DNA of 64,000 bases from Lithobates sylvaticus (taxonomy: Eukaryota; Chordata; Amphibia; Anura; Ranidae), in the NCBI GenBank assembly GCA_028564925.1, contig CM053031.1, positions 160,816,226-160,880,225 of the forward strand. Direction: 5' to 3'. Below, in pieces: positions 27,216 to 39,188 of this stretch. The notes under the pieces were generated by a model. It was not told where the DNA came from and searched no databases. It saw nothing but the letters and a program-made list of their open reading frames with translations. The first letter of the stretch is position 1; each line of letters starts with the position of its first letter. Position numbers and translations under genes: made by a program.

Positions 27216-28520
27216 CAATCACCTTCTATGGGTGGGTTTATTGTATGCTGCCATGAAGAAGCGACAGCATACACTCTGGGGAGTAACTCGCAGACTGGGT
27301 GGGAATGCAAGAAAAATTAATTTATTAACAAGAAACAGAGGAGTTGGCCTGAAATATGGCCCTTCCAAAATCTACTGTTGAAAGTTTTGCAGAATCCACC
27401 CTATAATGTGACAAAAAAGTGTTTCTGGAAGACCAGGTAGCCGCCTTACAGATAGTCTTTGCCGAGACCCTACAATAGGCTGCCCAAGAAGTTGCCACTG
27501 CCCTGGTGGAATGTGCCTTTAAGCCCTCCGGAATCTGTCGCTCACTCAGTGAGTATGCCTTTTTGATGGTCTTCACCAGCCATGAAGCGATGGTGCGAGC
27601 CGAAAGCCGCCTGACCTTTTCTACGGCCGTATGGAACAACTAAGAGGTTCTCCGATCTCCTGATCGATTCTGTTGCTGAGAGGTACTTCAGGATGTTGCC
27701 CCTGACATCCAGAAGATTGAGGATCACCTTGATCTGTAATAAGGGCTGGAAGGTTGATCTCCTGATTAAAGTGGAATGAGGAGGATACCTTAGGTACAAA
27801 GCGATCTGAAGGTTTTAGTACTATCCTGTCCGGGTAGACGACCAGGTATGGTTCTTTGGCCATCAAGGCTTGCATCTCTGAGACCCTCTTTGCTGAAGTG
27901 ATAGCAATCAGAAATGAGACTTTATGCTTCAGGTTCCAAAGGGAGATGTTGTCGAGTTGAGAGAATGGATCATTAGACTTAGTATTTCCAGGACAACTGA
28001 GAGGTCCCACTCTGGGAATGATGGTTTTCTAGGTGGCCTTAGTTTAAGGCAGGCCCTCTGAAACTGGATAACCAGAGGATCATGCGCCCATTTGACCACA
28101 GTCAGGGTGGATAAGGCTGAAACCTGGACCTTCAGGGTACTGGATCGAAGACCTTTCTCCAGGCCTGACTGCAGAAACTCCAGGATTTGAGGAGCTGTCA
28201 GAGAAGATATGTCCCAACCTTGTTGTTGAGAGAAGGCGGTAAACTTCTCCCAGATCCTTTGATAGGTGTTGTTGGTAGTCTGCTTCCTAGCCTGAAGTAA
28301 TGTTTCCACTACCCTCCGAGAACAACCCTGTTCTAGGTACCTAGTCCTCTCAGCCTTCAGGCCATCAGATGTAGCCTCTCCGGGTTCGGATGTAGAAGCT
28401 GGTCCTGGGAGAGCAGGTCTCCTGACAGTGGGAGAGGGAGAGGATCCTCTGTGTTCAACTGAGGAAGAGTAGTGAACCAAGGCCTCCTCGGCCAGAAAGG
28501 GATCACCGCCACTACTAATG

Positions 28521-28528
28521 CTGCTGAC
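28521..28528 (+). repeat. hAT target duplication, left
   Basis: CTGCTGAC, repeated exactly at 39202-39209. Confidence 0.95.
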
Positions 28529-29394
28529 TAGGGATGAGCCGAACACCCCCGGGTTCGGTTCGCACCAGAACCTTCGAACCGACCGAAAGTTCGCGCGAAT
28601 TTTCGAACCCTATACGTTATAATGGACGCGAACGTTCGAAATCAAAAGTGCTAATTACAACGGCCAATATGCATGTTAATGTCATAAAACAGGTTTGGGG
28701 ACCCGGGTCCTGCCCCAGGGGACATATATCAATGCAAAAAGAACTTTTAAAAACTAACGTTTTTTCGGGAGCAGTCATTTTAATGATGCATAAAGTGAAA
28801 AAAAAAAAGTGAAATTTTCCTTTAAATATGGTACCTGGGGGGTGTCTAAAGTATGCCTGTGAAGTGGCATGTGTTTCCCGTGTTTAGAACTGTCCTTGCA
28901 CAAAATGACATTTGTAAAGGAAAAAAAGAAGCCATTTAAAAACACTTGCGGCTTTAGGTTTGTTCTTAAGTAGAATCTGAACAGGTACATTATGAAGTGT
29001 AGCTCCATCCCAAAAAAATCTATTTTTAAGCTTTTTGGAGAACATAGGGAGGGGTTATCACCCCTGTAACATTTGCTGTCTTTGCACATCTGTTCAGAAC
29101 ATGTCACCTAACTTTCCGTCCCAATGACAAATGTTTTTGGAAAAAGTGGGGTTTTAATTGAAACAAGGATTGGTGATAAAGTATCAGTAGAGAGGAGATA
29201 CCTTTTTCCCAAATTAAATCTAACAGGATAGAATTTCCCTTCCTAGGGGTAGATTTCCTCTCACTTCCTGTTTTCTCTTTCCATTTGCAAGTAGGAGTCG
29301 TTTGTAAGTTGGATGTTTGAAAGTAGGGGCCTGGCGTATATACTCTGCAGAAATTTGCCCTATTAGATGTTGGTGTAGCCACAAGACTGGTGGG
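28529..29394. other. hAT 3' terminal and subterminal region
   Basis: The first 120 bp carry many GTTCG and TTCGAA words, candidate transposase-binding repeats. They are followed by non-coding sequence shared with 40671-41340 and, inverted, 52750-53214. About 29050-29394 is not shared and may be a small nested repeat. Confidence 0.6.
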
Positions 29395-30010
29395 CACAGG
29401 AATGGGCCCTGCTGTGAGTTAATAGATCAAGATTTGTAATTGCATGCACCTGTTGAACAGGGCAGAAAAATTGGGGGTGGTGGTGGTGGTGGTGGTGGAC
29501 GGTGTTGCCACAAGACTGTAAGCTCTCACAGTTACTCTTGGTGGGCGCAGGAATGGGCCCTGCTGTGAGTTATTAGATCAAGATTTGTAATTGCAAGCAC
29601 CTGAAGAACAGGGCAGAAAAATTGGGCCTTTGGCGGTGGTGGTGGACGGTGTTGCCACAAGACTGTAGGCCCTCATAGTTACTCTTGGTGGGCGCAGGAA
29701 TGGGCCCTGCTGTGAGTTATTAGATCAAGATTTGTAATTGCAAGCACCTGATGAACAGGGCAGAAAAATTGGGCCTTTGGCGGTGGTGGTGGACGGTGTT
29801 GCCACAAGACTGTAGGCCCTCATAGTTACTCTTGGTGGGCGCAGGAATGGGCCCTGCTGTGAGTTATTAGATCAAGATTTGTAATTGCAAGCACCTGATG
29901 AACAGGGCAGAAAAATTGGGCCTTTGGCGGTGGTGGTGGACGGTGTTGCCACAAGACTGTAGGCCCTCATAGTTACTCTTGGTGGGCGCAGGAATGGGCC
30001 CTGCTGTGAA
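29395..30010. repeat. hAT 3' repeats, ~147-bp subfamily
   Basis: About four units with landmarks GTTATTAGATCAAGATTTGT, GAACAGGGCAGAAAAATTGG and TGCCACAAGACTGTAG. A GGT trinucleotide run lies at about 29475-29500. Confidence 0.9.
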
Positions 30011-31005
30011 CTATTAGATCAAGATTTGTAATTACCCGCCCCTGTTAAACAGGGGCTGAAAAATTGTGCCTTAGGCACTGGTGCTGGTGCCACAACACTG
30101 CAACCCCTCACAGATACTGTACTTGGAGCACACCAGTCACACGTGTTGCGAAGCATTTTTTTAAAAAATTGTAATTACCCGCCCCTGTTAAACAGGGGCT
30201 GAAAAAATTGTGCCTTAGGCACTGGTGCTGGTGCCACAACACTGCAACCCCTCACAGATACTGTACTTGGAGCACACCAGTCACACGTGTTGCAAAGCAT
30301 TTTTTTAAAAAATTGTAATAACCCGCCCCTGTTAAACAGGGGCTGAAAAATTGTGCCTTAGGCACTGGTGCTGGTGCCACAACACTGCAACCCCTCACAG
30401 ATACTGTACTTGGAGCACAGCAGTCACACGTGTTGCGAAGCATTTTTTTAAAAAATTGTAATTACCCGCCCCTGTTAAACAGGGGCTGAAAAATTGTGCC
30501 TTAGGCACTGGTGCTGGTGCCACAACACTGCAACCCCTCACAGATACTGTACTTGGAGCACAGCAGTCACACGTGTTGCGAAGCATTTTTTTAAAAAATT
30601 GTAAGTACACGCCCCTGTTAAACATCACACGTGTTGCGAAGCATTTTTTTAAAAAATTGTAATTACCCGCCCCTGTTAAACAGGGGCTGAAAAATTGTGC
30701 CTTAGGCACTGGTGCTGGTGCCACAACACTGCAACCCCTCACAGATACTGTACTTGGAGCACAGCAGTCACACGTGTTGCGAAGCATTTTTTAAAAAAAT
30801 TGTAAGTACACGCCCCTGTTAAACAGGGGCTGAAAAATTTGCCTTAGGCACTGGTGCTGGTGCCACAACACTGCAACCCCTCACAGATACTGTACTTGGA
30901 GCACAGCAGTCACACGTGTTGCAAAGCATTTTTTTATAAAAATTGTATGTACACGCCCCTGTTAAACAGGGGCTGAAAAATTGTGCCTTAGGCACTGGTG
31001 TGGTG
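30011..31005. repeat. hAT 3' repeats, 143-144-bp hairpin subfamily
   Basis: Seven units plus one shortened unit (30600-30660). Each has the hairpin GCCCCTGTTAAACAGGGGC, the palindrome GTGCCTTAGGCAC, and CACACGTGTTGC. The hairpin recurs at about 30038, 30181, 30324, 30468, 30669, 30811 and 30954. The register of TTGTAATTAC and GAAAAATTG shows these are diverged versions of the 147-bp units. All are downstream of the transposase stop. Confidence 0.95.
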
Positions 31006-31106
31006 GCATGTATCATTGAGGAGGAGGAAGAGGATAGTCAGTGAACATAAGAGGACAGTCACTCAGCATCAGCATAGGCAGTCTTGAAGGGATGTGATAT
31101 TAAAAA

Positions 31107-34100
31107 TTATTCGGTTATATCCGCCTCAGGTGCCTGGTAGCTGGTGGTGATCCAAGACTGATTCATTTTGATGAAGGTCAGTCGATCAACCGAGGCGGTG
31201 GACAGGCGCACCCTATGATCGGTGACAAATCCTCCAGCAGCACTGAATGTGCGTTCGGAAAGAACGCTGGAGGCAGGACAGGCCAGTAGCTCAATTGCAT
31301 ACTGTGCAAGCTCTGGCCAGTGATCCATCCTCAGGACCCAGTAAGCCAGAGGATTTTCGGTGGGAAAGGTGTCCAAGTCTGACCTTGCCCCAAGGTATTC
31401 CTGCACCATGTATATCAGACGCTGGCGATGGTTGCTGGAACCGATCATACCTTGGGGCTGCGGACTAAAAAATTGTCTGAACGCATCGGTCAGACGTCCA
31501 CCTTCCCCACCGCTCCTTCTGCTACTGACCGAAGCCTCAGCAACTCGTCGCCCAGGACCAGGAGTTTGTAGCCTCCCAGTTTCTGGGAACGCGTTGCACA
31601 GACCTTTCTGCAAGGCCTCCCTGAGATGTCTCATCCTCTGCTCCCTCTGCGACGGCAAGATAAGGTCCGCAACCTTACCCTTGTACCGCGGATCAAGGAG
31701 AGTGGCCAGCCAGTAATGGTCCCTCTCCTTGATCCGAAGAACACGAGGATCCTTCCGCAGGCTTTGCAGGATCAGGGAGGCCATGCAGCGTAGGTTAGCT
31801 GAGGCATTCGGTCCGGAGTCTTCTGGGTCACTGAGGATGACATGATCGCCAGCCACCTCCTCCCAGCCACGTACAAGTCCACTGGTTTGTTGGGACTGTA
31901 CATCATCCCTAAAAGACTGCTGCTGCTGATGCTGAGTGCCAGGCTCCACCTCCATGCTCACACAATCCTCCTCCTCCTCCTCCTCCTCATCCTCTTCCTG
32001 TGTGATGGGTGGGACAGAAGGAACACTGTCCGGATAAAGGGGGCCTTGAGAGGCAAGGAAGTCCTCCTCTTCCTGCCTCTGTTCTGCCTCAAGTGCCCTG
32101 TCCATTATCCCACGCAGCGTATGCTCCAACAGGTGGACAAGAGGGACAGTGTCACTGATGCATGCACTGTCACTGCTCACCATCCTCGTGGCCTCCTCAA
32201 ATGGTGAGAGGACAGTGCATGCATCCCTGATCATGCTCCACTGACGTGGGGAAAAAAAACCAAGCTCCCCTGACCCTGTCCTGGTGCCATAGTCGCAAAG
32301 GTACTCATTGATGGCCCTCTGCTGCGTGTGCAGTCGCTGCAGCATGGCCAACGTTGAGTTCCACCTGGTGGGCATGTCACATATTAGGCGGTTCTTGGGC
32401 AGGTTCAGCTCCTTTTGCAGCTCAGTCAGCCGAGCACTGGCATTATAAGATCGGCGGAAATGCACACAGACTTTCCTGGCCTGCCTCAGGACATCCTGTA
32501 AGCCTGGGAACCTGCCCAAGAACCGCTGCACCACCAGGTTGAGGACGTGAGCCATGCAGGGCACATGGGTGAGCTGCCCCTGTCGCAGGGCGGAGAGGAG
32601 GTTGGTGCCATTGTCAGAAACGACCATTCCTGGCTTAAGCTGACGTGGCGTCAACCACCTCTCGGCCTGCCCCTGCAGAGCTGCCAGAACCTCTGGCCCA
32701 GTGTGGCTCCTGTCCCCCAAACACACCAGCGCAAGCACGGCATGGCATCTTTTTGCCTGCGTACTTGCGTAGCCCCTTGTACGCCTACGGAGCACCACTG
32801 GTTCCAAGGACAGAGCACTGGAGGAAGAAGAAGAGGAGGGGGTGGAGGAGAGAGGTGTGTCACAACCAGTAGCAGTAGTAGCGTTTTGGAGGCGTGGTGG
32901 CGGAACAACCTCCAACACTACTGCACCTTGTCCTGCATCCCTCCCAGCTGCCAATAGAGTGACCCAATGGGCCGTGAAAGAAAGGTACCGTCCCTGTCCA
33001 TGCCTGCTGGACCATGAGTCAGCGGTAATATGCACCTTACCGCTGACCGCCCTGTCCAGCGAGGCATGGACATTGCCCTCCACATGCCGGTAGAGAGACG
33101 GAATCGCCTTCCGTGAGAAAAAGTGGCGTTTGGGAACCTGCCACTGAGGAACCGCACATTGAACAAACTCACGGAAGGGGGCCGAGTCTACCAACTGAAA
33201 AGGCAGCAGTTGAAGTGCTAGCAATTTAGCCAGGCTAGCATTCAACCGCTGGGCATGTGGATGGCTGGGAGTGTACTTCTTTCTACGGTCCAGCAGCTGG
33301 GGCAGGGAAATTTGCCTGCTGCAATCGGACGTCGGTGTACTGCAAGTACTTGGTTGTGACACACCTAATTCTACACCTTCAGTCCTCTCAGAGCAGCTTT
33401 CAGAGAGGACTGAAGGTGTAGTGGGGATGGAGATCCCAGCTGAGGAGGAGCAAGGAGAGGTCCGCTTAGTTCTTTGGTGTGGGTCTTTTATGTGTGCCTG
33501 CCAACGAGCTGCATGGCAGGTCGCCATATGTCTGGTCATGCTTGTGGTGCCCAAGCGGCTGATGTTTTGGCCACGCGAGATACGCTTGAGACAAATATTG
33601 CAAATAGCAGTGGTGCGATCTGATGCACTCGTCTCAAAAAAGGCCCACACCAAAGAACTTTTCTGATAACGTGCAGAGGCAGCGCCCTGCACAGGCGGAG
33701 CTCTGCGGTGTTGTACAGTTGCTGTGCTGGCCTCTACCTGGCCTCCAGGGGGCATCCTGCCTCGTTGGACATGTGACGCCGCATCCTCCTCCTCCTCGTC
33801 CTCCTCCTCATCCTCTCTCCCTTCAGGCACCCACGTGGAGTCAGTGACCTCATCATCCCCTCCCTCTTCACCACTAGAGCAAACCTGGCAGTAAGCTGCA
33901 GCTGGTGGAACAGTACTGCCAGATTCCTCAAGCTGGGTATCATCATCCGAGCCTTCGAATCGTTGGGCATCCTCCTGGAGCATGTACCCAACACTGTGCT
34001 CAAAGAGTTCGGGGGACTCCTCAGGAGGACATGGTGGGTCTAGGGAAGGGGTGGCTGATGATGCTCTGCCAGTCCCCTGAGCCTGGGTGAGAGAGGATGA

Positions 34101-34325
34101 GGAGGATGAGGAGGGCTTGGTCATCCATTCTACCAAGCCTTCAGCATGATGCGGCTCCACATGTCCAGCTGCCGAAAACAAAGACGCGCGTGTCCCATGG
34201 CCACATGCTGATGACGATGCACGACCACGTCCACGGCCACGGCCACGTCCACTAGAAACAGAGCCTGCCTGCCCTGTGTTCTTGGCTCTGCACGCTCTGC
34301 CTCCCCTTGGCGGTCTTCCAGCCAT
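31107..34325 (-). CDS. hAT transposase, intact, BED-finger type
   Basis: 1,072 codons without interruption. Residues 1-50 are Gly/Arg-rich. 60-180 are Ser-rich, then strongly acidic (low complexity). The BED zinc finger is at about 223-275: W227, C242, C245, H266, H271. It is the likely DNA-end-binding module. The RNase H-like catalytic domain has D436 (HITADSWSS) and D571 (VVSDNGTN). CMAHVLNLVVQRFL (590-603) and PTRWNSTLAML (652-662) are typical hAT blocks. A long acidic, Gln-rich insert lies at 745-820. The C-terminal dimerisation domain contains SSVLSERTFSAAG (1019-1031) with the third catalytic residue, E1024, and DRLTFIKMN. The protein should cut at hairpin-forming ends and leave 8-bp duplications, matching those seen. 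The ATG at 34325 is the first in frame and matches the start of the related gene at 25691. It is larger than most hAT transposases because of the acidic inserts. It is the best candidate in the window for a functional hAT enzyme. Confidence 0.95.
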   Translation of the reverse strand: MAGRPPRGGRACRAKNTGQAGSVSSGRGRGRGRGRASSSACGHGTRASLFSAAGHVEPHHAEGLVEWMTKPSSSSSSSLTQAQGTGRASSATPSLDPPCPPEESPELFEHSVGYMLQEDAQRFEGSDDDTQLEESGSTVPPAAAYCQVCSSGEEGGDDEVTDSTWVPEGREDEEEDEEEEDAASHVQRGRMPPGGQVEASTATVQHRRAPPVQGAASARYQKSSLVWAFFETSASDRTTAICNICLKRISRGQNISRLGTTSMTRHMATCHAARWQAHIKDPHQRTKRTSPCSSSAGISIPTTPSVLSESCSERTEGVELGVSQPSTCSTPTSDCSRQISLPQLLDRRKKYTPSHPHAQRLNASLAKLLALQLLPFQLVDSAPFREFVQCAVPQWQVPKRHFFSRKAIPSLYRHVEGNVHASLDRAVSGKVHITADSWSSRHGQGRYLSFTAHWVTLLAAGRDAGQGAVVLEVVPPPRLQNATTATGCDTPLSSTPSSSSSSSALSLEPVVLRRRTRGYASTQAKRCHAVLALVCLGDRSHTGPEVLAALQGQAERWLTPRQLKPGMVVSDNGTNLLSALRQGQLTHVPCMAHVLNLVVQRFLGRFPGLQDVLRQARKVCVHFRRSYNASARLTELQKELNLPKNRLICDMPTRWNSTLAMLQRLHTQQRAINEYLCDYGTRTGSGELGFFSPRQWSMIRDACTVLSPFEEATRMVSSDSACISDTVPLVHLLEHTLRGIMDRALEAEQRQEEEDFLASQGPLYPDSVPSVPPITQEEDEEEEEEEDCVSMEVEPGTQHQQQQSFRDDVQSQQTSGLVRGWEEVAGDHVILSDPEDSGPNASANLRCMASLILQSLRKDPRVLRIKERDHYWLATLLDPRYKGKVADLILPSQREQRMRHLREALQKGLCNAFPETGRLQTPGPGRRVAEASVSSRRSGGEGGRLTDAFRQFFSPQPQGMIGSSNHRQRLIYMVQEYLGARSDLDTFPTENPLAYWVLRMDHWPELAQYAIELLACPASSVLSERTFSAAGGFVTDHRVRLSTASVDRLTFIKMNQSWITTSYQAPEADITE

Positions 34326-34329
34326 TGTA

Positions 34330-37300
34330 GTCGGTAGTCCTGTGGGTGCTGCTGAGAAGAATATATAGGAGCTCTGTGTGATGCCACTAACACACTAGAA
34401 GTCCTATGGGTGCTTCTGCAAAGAAAATAGAGGAGCTCTGTGTGATGCCACTAACACACTAGAAGTCCTATGGGTGCTGCTGAGAAGAAAATATAGGAGC
34501 TCTGTGTGATGCCACTAACACACTAGAAGTCCTATGGGTGCTTCTGCAAAGAAAATAGAGAAGCTCTGTGTGATGCCACTAACACACTAGAAGTCCTGTG
34601 GGTGCTGCTGAGAAGAAAATATAGGAGCTCTGTGTGATGCCACTAACACACTAGAAGTCCTATGGGTGCTTCTGCAAAGAAAATAGAGGAGCTCTGTGTG
34701 ATGCCACTAACACACTAGAAGTCCTGTGGGTGCTGCTGAGAAGAAAATATAGGAGCTCTGTGTGATGCCACTAACACACTAGAAGTCCTATGGGTGCTTC
34801 TGCAAAGAAAATAGAGGAGCTCTGTGTGATGCCACTAACACACTAGAAGTCCTGTGGGTGCTGCTGAGAAGAAAATATAGGAGCTCTGTGTGATGCCACT
34901 AACACACTAGAAGTCCTATGGGTGCTTCTGCAAAGAAAATAGAGGAGCTCTGTGTGATGCCACTAACACACTAGAAGTCCTGTGGGTGCTGCTGAGAAGA
35001 AAATATAGGAGCTCTGTGTGATGCCACTAACACACTAGAAGTCCTATGGGTGCTTCTGCAAAGAAAATAGAGGAGCTCTGTGTGATGCCACTAACACACT
35101 AGAAGTCCTATGGGTGCTTCTGCAAAGAAAATAGAGGAGCTCTGTGTGATGCCACTAACACACTAGAAGTCCTGTGGGTGCTGCTGAGAAGAAAATATAG
35201 GAGCTCTGTGTGATGCCACTAACACACTAGAAGTCCTATGGGTGCTTCTGCAAAGAAAATAGAGGAGCTCTGTGTGATGCCACTAACACACTAGAAGTCC
35301 TGTGGGTGCTTCTGCAAAGAAAATAGAGGAGCTCTGTGTGATGCCACTAACACACTAGAAGTCCTGTGGGTGCTGCTGAGAAGAAAATATAGGAGCTCTG
35401 TGTGATGCCACTAACACACTAGAAGTCCTATGGGTGCTTCTGCAAAGAAAATAGAGGAGCTCTGTGTGATGCCACTAACACACTAGAAGTCCTGTGGGTG
35501 CTGCTGAGAAGAAAATATAGGAGCTCTGTGTGATGCCACTAACACACTAGAAGTCCTATGGGTGCTTCTGCAAAGAAAATAGAGGAGCTCTGTGTGATGC
35601 CACTAACACACTAGAAGTCCTATGGGTGCTTCTGCAAAGAAAATAGAGGAGCTCTGTGTGATGCCACTAACACACTAGAAGTCCTGTGGGTGCTGCTGAG
35701 AAGAAAATATAGGAGCTCTGTGTGATGCCACTAACACACTAGAAGTCCTATGGGTGCTTCTGCAAAGAAAATAGAGGAGCTCTGTGTGATGCCACTAACA
35801 CACTAGAAGTCCTGTGGGTGCTGCTGAGAAGAAAATATAGGAGCTCTGTGTGATGCCACTAACACACTAGAAGTCCTATGGGTGCTTCTGCAAAGAAAAT
35901 AGAGGAGCTCTGTGTGATGCCACTAACACACTAGAAGTCCTGTGGGTGCTTCTGCAAAGAAAATAGAGGAGCTCTGTGTGATGCCACTAACACACTAGAA
36001 GTCCTGTGGGTGCTGCTGAGAAGAAAATAGAGGAGCTCTGTGTGATGCCACTAACACACTAGAAGTCCTATAGGTGCTTCTGGGAAGAAAATATAGGTCT
36101 GTGTGATGGGACTAACACACTTCAAGTCCTATAGGTGCTTCTGGGAACAAAATATAGGATCTCTGTGTGATGGGACTAACACACTTCAAGTCCTATGGGT
36201 GCTTCTGGGAAGAAAATATAGGTCTGTGTGATGGGACTAACACACTTCAAGTCCTATAGGTGCTTCTGGGAACAAAATATAGGATCTCTGTGTGATGGGA
36301 CTAACACACTTCAAGTCCTATGGGTGCTTCTGGGAAGAAAATATAGGTCTGTGTGATGGGACTAACACACTTCAAGTCCTATAGGTGCTTCTGGGAACAA
36401 AATATAGGATCTCTGTGTGATGGGACTAACACACTTCAAGTCCTATGGGTGCTTCTGGGAAGAAAATATAGGTCTGTGTGATGGGACTAACACACTTCAA
36501 GTCCTATAGGTGCTTCTGGGAACAAAATATAGGATCTCTGTGTGATGGGACTAACACACTTCAAGTCCTATGGGTGCTTCTGGGAAGAAAATATAGGTCT
36601 GTGTGATGGGACTAACACACTTCAAGTCCTATAGGTGCTTCTGGGAACAAAATATAGGATCTCTGTGTGATGGGACTAACACACTTCAAGTCCTATAGGT
36701 GCTTCTGGGAACAAAATATATGATCTCTGTGTGATGGGACTAACACACTTCAAGTCCTATAGGTGCTTCTGGGAACAAAATATATGATCTCTGTGTGATG
36801 GGACTAACACACTTCAAGTCCTATAGGTGCTTCTGGGAACAAAATATATGATCTCTGTGTGATGGGACTAACACACTTCAAGTCCTATGGGTGCTTCTGG
36901 GAACAAAATATATGATCTCTGTGTGATGGGACTAACACACTTCAAGTCCTATAGGTGCTTCTGGGAACAAAATATATGATCTCTGTGTGATGGGACTAAC
37001 ACACTTCAAGTCCTATAGGTGCTTCTGGGAACAAAATATAGGATCTCTGTGTGATGGGACTAACACACTTCAAGTCCTATGGGTGCTTCTGGGAAGAAAA
37101 TATAGGTCTGTGTGATGGGACTAACACACTTCAAGTCCTATAGGTGCTTCTGGGAACAAAATATAGGATCTCTGTGTGATGGGACTAACACACTTCAAGT
37201 CCCATGGGTGCTTCTGGGAACAAAATATAGGATCTCTGTGTGATGGGACTAACACACTTCAAGTCCTATAGGTGCTTCTGGGAACAAAATATATGATCTC

Positions 37301-38735
37301 TGTGTGATGGGACTAACACACTTCAAGTCCTATAGGTGCTTCTGGGAACAAAATATATGATCTCTGTGTGATGGGACTAACACACTTCAAGTCCTATAGG
37401 TGCTTCTGGGAAGAAAATATAGGTCTGTGTGATGGGACTAACACACTTCAAGTCCTATAGGTGCTTCTGGGAACAAAATATATGATCTCTGTGTGATGGG
37501 ACTAACACACTTCAAGTCCTATGGGTGCTTCTGGGAAGAAAATATATGATCTCTGTGTGATGGGACTAACACACTTCAAGTCCTATAGGTGCTTCTGGGA
37601 ACAAAATATATGATCTCTGTGTGATGGGACTAACACACTTCAAGTCCTATAGGTGCTTCTGGGAACAAAATATAGGTCTGTGTGATGGGACTAACACACT
37701 TCAAGTCCTATAGGTGCTTCTGGGAACAAAATATATGATCTCTGTGTGATGGGACTAACACACTTCAAGTCCTATAGGTGCTTCTGGGAAGAAAATATAT
37801 GATCTCTGTGTGATGGGACTAACACACTTCAAGTCCTATAGGTGCTTCTGGGAACAAAATATATGATCTCTGTGTGATGGGACTAACACACTTCAAGTCC
37901 TATAGGTGCTTCTGGGAAGAAAATATAGGTCTGTGTGATGGGACTAACACACTTCAAGTCCTATAGGTGCTTCTGGGAACAAAATATATGATCTCTGTGT
38001 GATGGGACTAACACACTTCAAGTCCTATAGGTGCTTCTGGGAAGAAAATATATGATCTCTGTGTGATGGGACTAACACACTTCAAGTCCTATAGGTGCTT
38101 CTGGAAACAAAATATATGATCTCTGTGTGATGGGACTAACACACTTCAAGTCCTATAGGTGCTTCTGGGAAGAAAATATAGGTCTGTGTGATGGGACTAA
38201 CACACTTCAAGTCCTATAGGTGCTTCTGGGAACAAAATATATGATCTCTGTGTGATGGGACTAACACACTTCAAGTCCTATAGGTGCTTCTGGGAAGAAA
38301 ATATAGGAGCTCTGCCTGCCTGCCACGAACACACTACAAGTCCTATAGGTGCTTCTGGGAACAAAATATAGGAGCTCTGCCTGCCTGCCAGGAACACACT
38401 ACAAGTCCTATAGGTGCTTCTGGGAACAAAATATAGGAGCTCTGCCTGCCTGCCAGGAACACACTACAAGTCCTATAGGTGCTTCTGGGAACAAAATATA
38501 GGAGCTCTGCCTGCCTGCCAGGAACACACTACAAGTCCTATAGGTGCTTCTGGGAACAAAATATAGGAGCTCTGCCTGCCTGCCACGAACACACTACAAG
38601 TCCTATAGGTGCTTCTGGGAACAAAATATAGGAGCTCTGCCTGCCTGCCACGAACACACTACAAGTCCTATAGGTGCTTCTGGGAACAAAATATAGGAGC
38701 TCTGCCTGCCTGCCACGAACACACTACAAGCCCCT
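34330..38735. repeat. ~64-bp tandem array in the hAT leader
   Basis: About 68 units in three blocks. 34330-36065: GGAGCTCTGTGTGATGCCAC.. with two alternating forms (GCTTCTGCAAAG and GCTGCTGAGAAG), a 128-bp dimer. 36066-38300: ..GTGTGATGGGACTAACACAC.. with 60- and 64-bp forms. 38301-38735: GGAGCTCTGCCTGCCTGCCA.. units. All share AACACACT, AAGTCCTAT and GGTGCT. The array fills the interval between the TATA box and the transposase ATG, so it would be transcribed as leader or intron. Confidence 0.97.
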
Positions 38736-38884
38736 CTTTCTAAATCAATCTTTGTAAATGAATCTATCTAACTCAATCTCTGTAAGTAAATCTCTCTAAC
38801 TAACTAAATCCAGCAGAGTGTCACAGATCTATCCTGCTCTATCTACACCGGAACAGCATGTGACCGGCGCAGACGGCGTGGCAG
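38736..38884 (-). other. hAT leader, non-repeat part
   Basis: TCTCTAACTAACTAAATC-type short words, then sequence downstream of the TATA box. The likely transcription start falls about 30 bases downstream of the box (near 38855). Confidence 0.5.
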
Positions 38885-38893
38885 CCTTTTATA
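38885..38893 (-). promoter_or_regulatory. TATA box of the hAT element
   Basis: TATAAAAGG on the minus strand. CCAAT motifs in both orientations lie about 40-140 bp upstream, within the hairpins. The related copy has the same TATAAAAGG at 50733-50741. Confidence 0.7.
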
Positions 38894-38927
38894 GGGGGGG
38901 GGGGCGTGTACTAAAGCCCCTGAGCTG

Positions 38928-39188
38928 TAATTGGCTACAGGCGTCCTGCCTGTAGCCAATTATGGCTCTTCGAGTTTCCGGGGCTGTGATTGGCCAAGCA
39001 TGCGGGGTCACAGTGCATGCTTGGCCAATCATCAGCCAGCAATGCACTGCGCCGGCCGCGCCGGCCGCAATGCATTGCGGGGCCGCTCGCATCACACGAA
39101 CGTGATGCGAGCGGCCAAAATAGTTCTGGGCTCGCCGAGCGAGCGAACGCCTGGTGCTCGATGCGAACGTGGGTTCGCATCGAGCACC
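38928..39188. promoter_or_regulatory. Row of five hairpins at the hAT 5' end
   Basis: Arms: 38928-38942 with 38948-38962 (TAATTGGCTACAGGC); 38988-39003 with 39015-39030 (GATTGGCCAAGCATGC); an imperfect one at 39039-39078; 39081-39095 with 39102-39116 (GGCCGCTCGCATCAC); 39153-39168 with 39173-39188 (GGTGCTCGATGCGAAC). All but the third have perfect arms. The first two contain CCAAT boxes, the others are CpG-rich. They could serve as promoter elements, transposase sites or both. Confidence 0.85.

Noticed and set aside
31247-34090. Plus-strand frames opposite the hAT transposase
   Set aside because: Antisense shadows of the 1,072-codon gene; no own motifs.
34330-38735. CRISPR-like regular repeats
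   Set aside because: Units are contiguous without unique spacers, in a eukaryotic transposon; it is a plain tandem array.
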